This document shows, one piece after another, positions 1 to 6,031 of a stretch of DNA of 6,080 bases. A program made the position numbers and the translations under genes. The stretch is taken from the NCBI GenBank assembly GCA_016218465.1, contig JACREA010000098.1, positions 1-6,080 of the forward strand, read 5' to 3'. Origin of the DNA: Nitrosomonadales bacterium (GTDB lineage: Bacteria; Pseudomonadota; Gammaproteobacteria; Burkholderiales; Gallionellaceae). Each line of letters starts with the position of its first letter. Position 1 is the first letter of the stretch. The notes under the pieces are model-generated. The model was not told the DNA's origin and made no database searches. It worked only from the letters and a program-made list of their open reading frames with translations.

Positions 1-14
1 CATTTATGGGCAAA

Positions 15-20
15 TACAAT
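15..20 (+). promoter_or_regulatory. possible -10 box for glgP
   Basis: TACAAT matches the sigma70 -10 consensus at five of six positions and would place a transcript start roughly 20 bases before the ATG at 47. The matching -35 box would lie outside the window, so this cannot be confirmed, and the same bases could be the tail of an upstream gene. All three forward frames are closed by a stop between 23 and 42. Confidence 0.22.
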
Positions 21-46
21 CCTGACTTTTGACTGGGTATAAGACC

Positions 47-2608
47 ATGGAAAAAAGCACCACGTATATTCTGCATGTCTGCCCAAAAATCCCTGCCCGT
101 CTGGCGCGCCTTGAAGAGCTGGCAAACAATCTATGGTATAGCTGGGATCGTCCGACACGCGCATTGTTCGCACGGTTGCATCCGAATTTGTGGAAGGCCA
201 CTGAGCAAAGCCCGAAGGCATTTTTGAAGCGCATAGATGAACAGCGACTACTGAATGCAGCGGAAGATCAAGTGTTTATTGGCAATTTCAACCGCGTATT
301 GGCGGCTTACGACACTTATCACGATCATTACACGCCAGTTCACGGCGCAGACTGGTTGAAGCAGGATGATTTGATTGCCTACTTTTGCGCCGAATTCGGT
401 TTTCACGAAAGCTTCCCGATTTACTCCGGTGGCCTGGGAATTCTGGCAGGCGATCATTGCAAGGCGGCCAGCGATTTGCGTTTGCCGTTCGTTGGCGTCG
501 GATTGCTGTACCGCCAGGGCTATTTCCATCAAACCATTGATAGCGAAGGCAACCAGATTGCCACCAATACCGACTCGCATTTCGACGTTTTGCCTATCAA
601 GCCGTCCAAACGTTCCGATGGCTCCGAAGCCTATATCTCCGTGGATTTGCCGGGCCGCAAGCTCAAAATCAAGATATGGCAGGCAAGGATCGGACATATC
701 ACACTGTATTTGCTGGACACCGACCTGGAAAGCAACAGTCCGCATGACCGCAACATCACACACCGGTTATACGGCGGCGACAAAGTTATGCGCATGGAGC
801 AGGAAATCGTGCTCGGCATCGGTGGTGTACTTGCATTGCGAGAGCTTGGTTTGCGGCCGACGGTGTGGCACATCAACGAAGGGCATGCGGCGTTCCTGGT
901 GCTGGAACGAATCCGCCAGAAGATTACCGAGGAAGGCCTGGATTTCGCATCCGCGCTCGAATGCGTGGCGGCCAACTCCGTATTCACCACACACACACCC
1001 GTACCTGCCGGTCATGACCATTTCAACGAAGAAATGGCACAGACCTATTTTGAAGACTATTACCCGCAGCTCAAACTGAACCGCGAAGAATTTCTGGCGC
1101 TAGGCCATGCCAAGGACAGTCCCGATTTCAACATGACAGCACTGGCCATTCGAGGCACGCGCTTCAACAATGGCGTTTCGCGTATTCATGGCAATGTGTC
1201 GTCGGCCATTTGCGGCGGCATGTGGCCGGAAATCGAGCACCGGGAAAACCCGATGACTTACATTACCAACGGCGTGCACGCGCCGACTTTCCTGGCATCC
1301 GAGTGGATCGAAGTGTTCGAACGCCATCTTGGCCTGGAGTGGAGCGCGCGCATGAACGACGTGGAGTTCTGGGATGGCATCGACAAAATCCCCGATCATT
1401 TATTCTGGAGCGTGCGCCAGTCACTGAAGGCGAAGATGCTGAATATGGTTCGCGAGCGCATCAGCGAGCAGCATTTCCGCAACCATGGCTCAGAGGCACA
1501 CCTGGATCGACTGCTCAAGTATGTCAATCCGGAAAACCCAAACATCCTCACCGTTGGTTTTGCACGCCGCTTTGCAACCTATAAACGCGCGACCATGCTG
1601 TTTGGCAATCTCGATTTGCTGCGCGAAATACTGAACAATCCGGAACGCCCGGTGGTATTCATCTTTGCCGGAAAAGCCCACCCGGCAGACAATCCCGGGC
1701 AGGATCTGATACGACATGTCACCCACATATCCAAGATGACGGAATTCGTCGGGAAAATTCTGATGGTGGAAGGCTTCGATCTGGCCATGTCGCGCAAACT
1801 GATTTCCGGTGTGGATGTCTGGCTTAACAATCCGTTGTATCCGCTGGAAGCCAGCGGCACCTCAGGCATGAAAGCGGGTATCAATGGCGCCATCAACCTG
1901 TCTGTGCTGGATGGCTGGTGGGGCGAGGGCTATGACGGCAAAAACGGCTGGGCGATCAAACCGGTATCGGAATCGTTGAGCGAAGAAGTTCGCACGCGGG
2001 AAGAAACGCGCACCCTCTATGAGCTGCTGCAAGACCAGGTCGTGCCGTTGTACTACGGGCACAGCGGGATGGGATTCTCGCCTGACTGGGTGAAGATGTC
2101 CAAACGCTCAATGGCGAGCATCCTGCCGCGTTTTAATTCAAGGCGTATGGTGAGCGAATATCTCGACAAGTGCTACCTACCAGCCAGCCGGCAATACCGT
2201 TTGTACAGGCAAAACAAATGCGAAAATTCAAGAAGTATCGCCTCATGGAAAGCGCGCGTCCGCCAGTCCTGGCATGGCGTCACATTGCAACGACTGGATG
2301 CAGGGCAGAAAGAGATTATCTTCGGGGGTAATCTGCACTTTGAGGTAGCGGTCAGGCTGAATGGGCTCGATCCCGGCGACGTAGTCGTGGAGATGCTGCT
2401 GGGGTTATTTGCCAAACGTGAAAATTTTTTTGAACCGATACGCTACAGATTTGAAGCTACCGGCACGATGACTAAAGCGGGCGAAAATATCTTTGCGCTG
2501 GAAGTCAAACCGGAGCTATGCGGCAAACTTGAATATCATATCCGCGCGTATCCATACCACAAGATGCTGACACATCCGTTCGAGATGGGCATGATGCGTT
2601 GGCTGTAA
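47..2608 (+). CDS. glgP: alpha-glucan (glycogen) phosphorylase, DUF3417 type
   Basis: Cytoplasmic PLP-dependent enzyme that removes glucose from the non-reducing ends of alpha-1,4-glucan using phosphate and releases glucose-1-phosphate. From the ATG at 47 the product is 853 residues. Residues about 8-120 resemble the N-terminal DUF3417 domain (LEELANNLWYSW). Phosphorylase motifs follow: SGGLG at 127-131, HINEGHAAF from 275, TTHTPVPAGHDHF, RFATYKRA at 508-515, FAGKAHPADNPGQ, and EASGTSGMKAG, in which K609 matches the lysine that binds PLP in the family. The C-terminus (AYPYHKMLTHPFEMGMMRWL) is a typical beta-rich tail, so the gene looks intact. This layout fits the shorter bacterial/archaeal alpha-glucan phosphorylases better than E. 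coli MalP/GlgP. The frame is also open from a TTG at 29, but the ATG at 47 sits where the family normally begins; neither start has a strong ribosome binding site. The substrate could be glycogen or maltodextrin; glgA nearby favours glycogen. Confidence 0.95.
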   Translation: MEKSTTYILHVCPKIPARLARLEELANNLWYSWDRPTRALFARLHPNLWKATEQSPKAFLKRIDEQRLLNAAEDQVFIGNFNRVLAAYDTYHDHYTPVHGADWLKQDDLIAYFCAEFGFHESFPIYSGGLGILAGDHCKAASDLRLPFVGVGLLYRQGYFHQTIDSEGNQIATNTDSHFDVLPIKPSKRSDGSEAYISVDLPGRKLKIKIWQARIGHITLYLLDTDLESNSPHDRNITHRLYGGDKVMRMEQEIVLGIGGVLALRELGLRPTVWHINEGHAAFLVLERIRQKITEEGLDFASALECVAANSVFTTHTPVPAGHDHFNEEMAQTYFEDYYPQLKLNREEFLALGHAKDSPDFNMTALAIRGTRFNNGVSRIHGNVSSAICGGMWPEIEHRENPMTYITNGVHAPTFLASEWIEVFERHLGLEWSARMNDVEFWDGIDKIPDHLFWSVRQSLKAKMLNMVRERISEQHFRNHGSEAHLDRLLKYVNPENPNILTVGFARRFATYKRATMLFGNLDLLREILNNPERPVVFIFAGKAHPADNPGQDLIRHVTHISKMTEFVGKILMVEGFDLAMSRKLISGVDVWLNNPLYPLEASGTSGMKAGINGAINLSVLDGWWGEGYDGKNGWAIKPVSESLSEEVRTREETRTLYELLQDQVVPLYYGHSGMGFSPDWVKMSKRSMASILPRFNSRRMVSEYLDKCYLPASRQYRLYRQNKCENSRSIASWKARVRQSWHGVTLQRLDAGQKEIIFGGNLHFEVAVRLNGLDPGDVVVEMLLGLFAKRENFFEPIRYRFEATGTMTKAGENIFALEVKPELCGKLEYHIRAYPYHKMLTHPFEMGMMRWL

Positions 2609-2753
2609 AAAGGGGCATCTCAAAATCCAGATTTCATCCCAACTGCTGCGTTGCATAAAAAATTTCTTGCTTACATATAACACATATGCGGCGCGGCGAA
2701 ATTTTTTCTGCGCCTTGCATTTGGGCGAACTCTGAATTTTTAGAAGCCCCTTT
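2609..2753. repeat. 145-bp imperfect palindrome, MITE-like
   Basis: A single large inverted repeat centred at about 2681. The outer arms (2609-2634 and 2728-2753) pair at 22 of 26 positions, starting with AAAGGGGC against GCCCCTTT. Inner blocks also pair: CCCAA near 2638 with TTGGG at 2721-2725, and AAAAAATTTC at 2657-2666 with GAAATTTTTT at 2698-2707. The centre is CATAT-AACAC-ATATG at 2674-2688. It begins immediately after the glgP stop codon and has no coding capacity. The shape is that of a non-autonomous palindromic element or dispersed intergenic repeat; no clear target-site duplication is visible. As RNA it would form one long hairpin at the glgP 3' end and might act as a terminator or stabiliser, which is inference. 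Confidence 0.72.
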
Positions 2754-2780
2754 AACACAACGCTCGTGCTCGGTGATAAT
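2752..2780 (+). promoter_or_regulatory. sigma70-type promoter for glgA
   Basis: TTAACA at 2752-2757 (five of six to the -35 consensus) is followed after exactly 17 bases by GATAAT at 2775-2780 (five of six to the -10 consensus). Transcription would start near 2786-2788, just before the second inverted repeat, giving glgA a leader of about 185 nt. The -35 box overlaps the last bases of the palindrome ending at 2753, so that element may supply part of this promoter. The match is good by eye but has no experimental support. Confidence 0.5.
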
Positions 2781-2789
2781 TCATCCTAA

Positions 2790-2945
2790 AAACCGCAGTT
2801 GAACGATGCAAACCCTTCGATACGCCCGCTGTGCGGGCTACTCAGGGCGAGCGGACTCTCGCCAAATTGGAGACCACCCCGTTCGTGCTGAGTACCTTGC
2901 GTGGCAAGGTGTATCGAAGCATGAGCGGGGTGGCAACTGCGGTTT
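2790..2945. repeat. 156-bp nested inverted repeat in the glgA leader
   Basis: Several inverted pairs sit inside one another. The outer pair, AAACCGCAGTTG at 2790-2801 and CAACTGCGGTTT at 2934-2945, is perfect over 12 bp. Next come CTTCGATAC at 2815-2823 and GTATCGAAG at 2911-2919, perfect over 9 bp. TACTCAGGGCGAGCGG at 2839-2854 pairs with 2879-2894 at 13 of 16 positions. Local hairpins include GCCCGC-TGT-GCGGGC at 2824-2838, GGCGAG/CTCGCC at 2846-2863, and ACCTTG/CAAGGT at 2894-2910; CCACCCC/GGGGTGG encloses 2874-2933. The TTCGATAC, CTACTCAGGGCGA and CCGTTCGTGCTGAG pieces resemble dispersed intergenic repeats that I recall from many proteobacterial genomes; this is from memory and unchecked. 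There is no coding capacity. If the promoter at 2752-2780 is used, the whole element is transcribed as structured 5' leader. Confidence 0.75.
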
Positions 2946-2957
2946 CCAAGTTCATAG

Positions 2958-2966
2958 AAAGGTGAG
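2958..2966 (+). promoter_or_regulatory. ribosome binding site that fixes the glgA TTG start
   Basis: The purine-rich AAAGGTGAG lies about 6-8 bases before the TTG at 2973. No ATG or GTG in the glgA frame near here would preserve the conserved N-terminus (LKVLFATSEVAPLIKTGGL), so this site supports the TTG. It lies only 13 bases past the second inverted repeat. Confidence 0.6.
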
Positions 2967-2972
2967 TCTGCA

Positions 2973-4433
2973 TTGGCTGAATTGAAAGTCCTGTTTGCAA
3001 CCTCCGAAGTCGCTCCTTTGATTAAAACGGGAGGGTTGGCGGATGTCAGCGCTGCATTGCCCGCAGCCTTGCGCGCCATCGGCGTGGATGCACACGTGCT
3101 GGTGCCGGGTTACAACCAGGTCATGGCACAACTGACTCAGCATGAAGTTGTGGCGGTTTTCGATAATTTGCCGGGCTTTCCTTCATCACGGCTGTTATCC
3201 GGCAAGATGGCGCATAACATTCCCCTGCTGGTACTGGACTGCCCGAGCTTGTATCAGCGTGACGGTGGACCTTATCAGGATGTCACCGGTCACGATTGGG
3301 CGGACAATGCACTGCGTTTTGGTCTGCTCTCCAAAGTAGCCTCCGTGCTAGGCAGCAGCGCTTCACCGCTCGATTGGCATCCTGATCTGGTGCATTGCAA
3401 TGACTGGCAGACAGGCTTGATACCTGCCTATTTGCATTTCGCACAGGGTGCGGCGCCGAGCATCATCGCGATCCACAATCTCGCATTCCAGGGAATTTTC
3501 CCGCCCGCGACGGTGCTGCAATTAGGCTTGCCACCATCCTGTTTCAGCATCAACGGCGTCGAGTTTTACGGCAGCATGTCCTTCCTCAAGGCAGGCTTGT
3601 ACTACGCCGACCACATCACCACCGTCAGCCCGAACTACGCCAGGGAGATTCAGCAGGCAGAACTCGGTTTTGGCCTGCAGGGCTTGCTCTTCGAACGTCG
3701 AGACAGCCTCACCGGCATGCTTAACGGCATCGACACCGAAGAATGGAATCCTGCGGACGACCACCATCTTGCAATGCAATACAGCGTTGCAGACATGACC
3801 GGCAAGGCCACGAACAAACAGGCGCTGCAAAAAAAACTGGGGCTGAACCCCGACCCGGATGTGCCGCTGCTCGGGGTAGTCAGCCGCTTCACACACCAGA
3901 AGGGACTGGACTTGTTGCTGGAGATCGCGCCGCGCTTGACCGAATTGCCGGCTCAATTGGCCATGCTCGGCAGCGGCGAAGCGCATATGCAGAAAACCGC
4001 GCGCGACTTGTCGCATCGCTATCCCGGCAAGATCGGCGCAGTGATCGGTTTCAGCGAGGACTTGTCGCACCAGATCGAAGCCGGAGCGGACATGTTCGTC
4101 ATGCCGTCGCGCTTCGAACCCTGCGGGCTGAACCAGTTGTATAGCCAACGCTACGGAACTCCTCCCATCGTCCATGCCACCGGCGGGCTCTCCGATTCTG
4201 TCGTGGACTGCACCCCGGCAACACTGAAGGACGGAACCGCCAGCGGCTTCATGTTCGACGGCATGACCGCCGAAAATCTGTTCATCGCCATCCAGCGTGC
4301 AATCGGCCTGTATCACGATAAAATCAAATGGAAGGCACTGTGCAAAAACTGCATGACAAAAAACTTCAGTTGGCATCACAGTGCTGAAGCCTATCTCGCG
4401 GTGTATCGCAAGGTGCTGGGGCAGCAGGGTTGA
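2973..4433 (+). CDS. glgA: glycogen synthase (ADP-glucose type, GT5)
   Basis: Cytoplasmic glycosyltransferase that adds glucose from ADP-glucose to the non-reducing end of an alpha-1,4-glucan. The product is 486 residues, close to the E. coli enzyme. The N-terminal GT5 catalytic half starts with LKVLFATSEVAPLIKTGGLA; KTGGL at 18-22 is the family's ADP-glucose-binding loop (KVGGL in E. coli). HCNDWQTG begins at residue 141, followed by TTVSPNYAREI and LNGIDTEEWNP. The C-terminal GT-B half carries SRFTHQKGLDLL, with R305 and K310 matching the catalytic Arg/Lys pair, and PSRFEPCGLNQLYSQRYGT, with E382 and C384 in the conserved glutamate/cysteine motif, then ATGGLSDSV. No key residue is missing. 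Start is TTG, chosen from the binding site at 2958-2966 and the family N-terminus. It probably has its own promoter at 2752-2780 and a long structured leader. Neither glgC nor glgB is in the window. Confidence 0.96.
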   Translation: MAELKVLFATSEVAPLIKTGGLADVSAALPAALRAIGVDAHVLVPGYNQVMAQLTQHEVVAVFDNLPGFPSSRLLSGKMAHNIPLLVLDCPSLYQRDGGPYQDVTGHDWADNALRFGLLSKVASVLGSSASPLDWHPDLVHCNDWQTGLIPAYLHFAQGAAPSIIAIHNLAFQGIFPPATVLQLGLPPSCFSINGVEFYGSMSFLKAGLYYADHITTVSPNYAREIQQAELGFGLQGLLFERRDSLTGMLNGIDTEEWNPADDHHLAMQYSVADMTGKATNKQALQKKLGLNPDPDVPLLGVVSRFTHQKGLDLLLEIAPRLTELPAQLAMLGSGEAHMQKTARDLSHRYPGKIGAVIGFSEDLSHQIEAGADMFVMPSRFEPCGLNQLYSQRYGTPPIVHATGGLSDSVVDCTPATLKDGTASGFMFDGMTAENLFIAIQRAIGLYHDKIKWKALCKNCMTKNFSWHHSAEAYLAVYRKVLGQQG

Positions 4434-4475
4434 GAAGCTCAGGTTTCTTTCAAGCCGGATAATGGTATTATTTTA

Positions 4476-5327
4476 ATGCATGACAGCCCCTTAAAAATGG
4501 AAACGCTATTGAATCAATCACCGGAAAATCTGGTCGAGGTCAACGATCTTCATTTCGCGTACGGCCAACGGGAGGTGCTGAAAGGCATCAACCTCACTAT
4601 TCCGCGCGGGAAAATCGTTGCCATTCTTGGCGTCAGCGGAAGCGGCAAGACCACGCTGTTGCGCCACTTTGGCGGACAACTGCGACCATCGCGCGGCAGC
4701 GTGAAATTCCTGGGTAAAGTGGTGCATGAACTCGGCAATCATGACTTATACGAGATGCGCCGGGAAATGGGCATGATGTTTCAGGTAAGCGGACTGTTTA
4801 CCGATCTGTCGGTGTACGACAACCTTGCCTATCCGATGCGCGAGCATACCGATCTTTCTGAAGAGTTGATCCATGATCTGGTGTTGATGAAGCTTCATGC
4901 GGTAGGCTTGCGCAACACCCACAAACTGATGCCCGGTGAACTTTCCGGCGGCATGGAAAGGAGGGTGGCGCTGGCCCGCGCGACTGCGCTCGACCCCACG
5001 CTGATCATCTATGACGAGCCGTTCGCCGGCCTTGACCCGATTTCACTCAACACCATCGCGAACCTGATCCGGCGGCTGAACGACGCGCTCGGGGTGACTT
5101 CGGTTGTGGTGACCTACGATCTGTTTGAATCGCTGAAAGTAGTCGACTATGTGTACTTCATCCATGACGGCAAGGTCGTGGCGGAAGGCGTGGCATCAGA
5201 AATGCGCGAATCGAAAGACCCGTATATCTACCAGTTTGTTCATTCCAAACCGGATGGCCCGGTTACCTTCCAGTATCCGAGCAAGCCGTATGCGGATGAT
5301 CTGGAAATCAGGGCGGCAGAGGTTTGA
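4476..5327 (+). CDS. mlaF: MlaF-type ABC transporter ATP-binding protein
   Basis: Cytoplasmic ATPase of the Mla family, which together with the permease MlaE and the MCE-domain protein MlaD moves phospholipids between the inner and outer membranes. The product is 283 residues (E. coli MlaF is about 269). Motifs: Walker A GVSGSGKTT at 52-60 with K58; Q-loop Q103 in FQVSGLFTDLSVYDNLAYP; signature LSGGMERR from 156; Walker B LIIYDEPF with D180 and E181. FTDLSVYDN, REHT and LSGGMxRR are characteristic of MlaF. The C-terminal tail (DGPVTFQYPSKPYADDL) matches the MlaF extension, so the gene is complete. Odd point: the switch or H-loop position is Y214 (VVVTYDLFES), where E. coli MlaF has VVVSHD. 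Start: ATG 4476 gives the longest product; ATG 4497 (276 aa) is equally plausible from family alignment, and neither has a clear binding site. It lies 42 bases after glgA with no visible terminator. No mlaE, mlaD, mlaC or mlaB follows. Confidence 0.88.
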   Translation: MHDSPLKMETLLNQSPENLVEVNDLHFAYGQREVLKGINLTIPRGKIVAILGVSGSGKTTLLRHFGGQLRPSRGSVKFLGKVVHELGNHDLYEMRREMGMMFQVSGLFTDLSVYDNLAYPMREHTDLSEELIHDLVLMKLHAVGLRNTHKLMPGELSGGMERRVALARATALDPTLIIYDEPFAGLDPISLNTIANLIRRLNDALGVTSVVVTYDLFESLKVVDYVYFIHDGKVVAEGVASEMRESKDPYIYQFVHSKPDGPVTFQYPSKPYADDLEIRAAEV

Positions 5328-5358
5328 CTTGAGTCGTGCAGGTTGGGTCAAGTAACTT

Positions 5359-5376
5359 GGAGGTTTTATCGTGGTG
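5359..5376 (+). promoter_or_regulatory. orphan Shine-Dalgarno/GTG pair
   Basis: GGAGG at 5359-5363 is followed after 7 bases by tandem GTG codons at 5371 and 5374, the strongest translation start signal in the window after the one at 5518. The frame it opens runs to a TAG at 5599-5601 (76 codons) but reads as unfamiliar protein and crosses the next gene in another frame. The SD overlaps the 3' half of a short palindrome, CAAGT-A-ACTTG at 5349-5359. Its position, 44 bases after the mlaF stop, is where mlaE would normally start, so it may be the remnant start of a lost gene. Confidence 0.35.
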
Positions 5377-5463
5377 CTTTTATCGGAAAAATTAGGGTGT
5401 GCTAAATTTTCACTCCCAATAAAAACAAGGCATGGCGCGATGGATGACAGAATGTACACCTCG

Positions 5464-5487
5464 AAGGTGCCTTTCCCGGCATTTTTT
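5464..5487 (+). terminator. weak intrinsic terminator candidate
   Basis: AAGGTGCC at 5464-5471, a TTTCCC loop, then GGCATTTT at 5478-5485 can form an 8-bp stem with two G-U pairs, and the T run continues to 5487. Only the central TGCC/GGCA pairs are strong, so efficiency would be low. An overlapping alternative hairpin is CACCT-CGA-AGGTG just upstream. It could end the glgA-mlaF transcript before the small genes. Confidence 0.28.
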
Positions 5488-5517
5488 GGGGCGCCTACTT
5501 TACGTTGGGCAATTACT

Positions 5518-5525
5518 GAGGGGAA
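5518..5525 (+). promoter_or_regulatory. ribosome binding site for the 81-aa gene
   Basis: GAGGGGAA lies 5-7 bases before the ATG at 5531. It selects this start over the in-frame ATG at 5432, which has no comparable site and would add an unlikely Arg/Cys-rich extension. Confidence 0.6.
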
Positions 5526-5530
5526 GCACT

Positions 5531-5776
5531 ATGAGAGCACTAAGCGAGATTGCAAAAGAAATCAGAGCCGACTGGCGAGTGATCAACAACGCTGCGGCTA
5601 GAGAGGCTCTTGAATGTATGGATCGCATGGGTCAGATTACCGAGCGTTTCGTTGCCGATCCAAATGGACACCCGGCTGTCGGCACTTTTTTAGCACATTC
5701 CGTCGGCTGGCGCGGTGAAACTGCACGCCGTGTCAAGAAAGAACTCCGCACCATGTGCGGCCACCCGAGGCCATAA
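5531..5776 (+). CDS. small helical accessory protein, unknown function
   Basis: The product is 81 residues, likely cytoplasmic, with no signal peptide or membrane segment. It opens with an amphipathic segment (LSEIAKEIRADW, residues 4-15) and ends with a conserved-looking basic helix beginning WRGETARRVKKEL (60-72). This pairing of an N-terminal EIAxEIRxDW and a C-terminal WRGETARRxKxEL recalls small hypothetical proteins found in phages, plasmids and integrative elements; that is recollection, and no function is known to me. The start is set by the GAGGGG site at 5518-5523. The gene ends 15 bases before the next one, suggesting translation from the same message. Product and origin are uncertain, but the reading frame is well supported. 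Confidence 0.7.
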   Translation: MRALSEIAKEIRADWRVINNAAAREALECMDRMGQITERFVADPNGHPAVGTFLAHSVGWRGETARRVKKELRTMCGHPRP

Positions 5777-5791
5777 TAGTGAGCGCATTAA

Positions 5792-6031
5792 ATGGACACG
5801 CATAAAGTTATGCTCCGTTGCGACCTCTGCAACAGAGAGTTTCAATTTGGTCCTCACCGGTATGATGGCAAGCACATCCCTCGCTACCAAATCACAGTTT
5901 GCATGTCCTGCTGGAATGGAAACTGGGATGGCTGGGCACCGCATTTAGAAGAACGCCTAATTTCGCATCTGGAGAAAAAAGAGTTGCCCATACCTGAGCG
6001 AAATTCAAATGGATGGCTTCCCCGTGAGTAG
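5792..6031 (+). CDS. small putative zinc-binding protein (two CxxC pairs)
   Basis: The product is 79 residues with CDLC at residues 10-13 and CMSC at 37-40, the spacing of a zinc ribbon or treble-clef finger holding one Zn(II). An aromatic, Trp-rich stretch follows (CWNGNWDGWAPHLE, from residue 40) and then a charged helix (LEERLISHLEKKELP). No membrane segment is visible. Such small zinc-finger proteins are common in mobile elements and may bind nucleic acid or protein; the sequence does not say which. The ATG at 5792 follows AGTGAG at 5778-5783 by 8 bases. It lies 15 bases after the 81-aa gene and its 3' end overlaps the next reading frame, a packed arrangement typical of phage or element operons. 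I do not recognise a named family. Confidence 0.7.
   Translation: MDTHKVMLRCDLCNREFQFGPHRYDGKHIPRYQITVCMSCWNGNWDGWAPHLEERLISHLEKKELPIPERNSNGWLPRE

Noticed and set aside
248..763. 171-codon - strand frame, and a 234-codon + strand frame at 375-1079, inside glgP
   Set aside because: Both overlap conserved phosphorylase motifs in the true frame, and their translations are low-complexity shadow sequence.
2516..3143. Three - strand frames across the glgP-glgA gap
   Set aside because: They are formed by reading through the two inverted repeats and into the glgP end or glgA start. No ribosome binding site or family resemblance is seen.
3522..4379. 285-codon open frame on the - strand inside glgA
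   Set aside because: It is antisense to a fully conserved GlgA frame; the translation has no recognisable motif and reads as a codon-bias shadow.
4430..4463. Possible mlaF promoter: TTGAGA at 4430-4435 and GATAAT at 4458-4463
   Set aside because: The spacing is 22 bases, too long for a sigma70 promoter, and no other -35 fits at 16-18 bases.
5380..5408. Possible promoter before the 81-aa gene (TTATCG and TGC-TAAATT)
   Set aside because: Only three and four of six matches in the two boxes; this is what AT-rich DNA gives by chance.
5371..5601. 76-codon + strand frame with a strong SD and GTG start
   Set aside because: The start signal is good, but the protein resembles nothing known and the frame overlaps the better-supported gene at 5531. 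I report the start signal as an orphan and do not call a gene.
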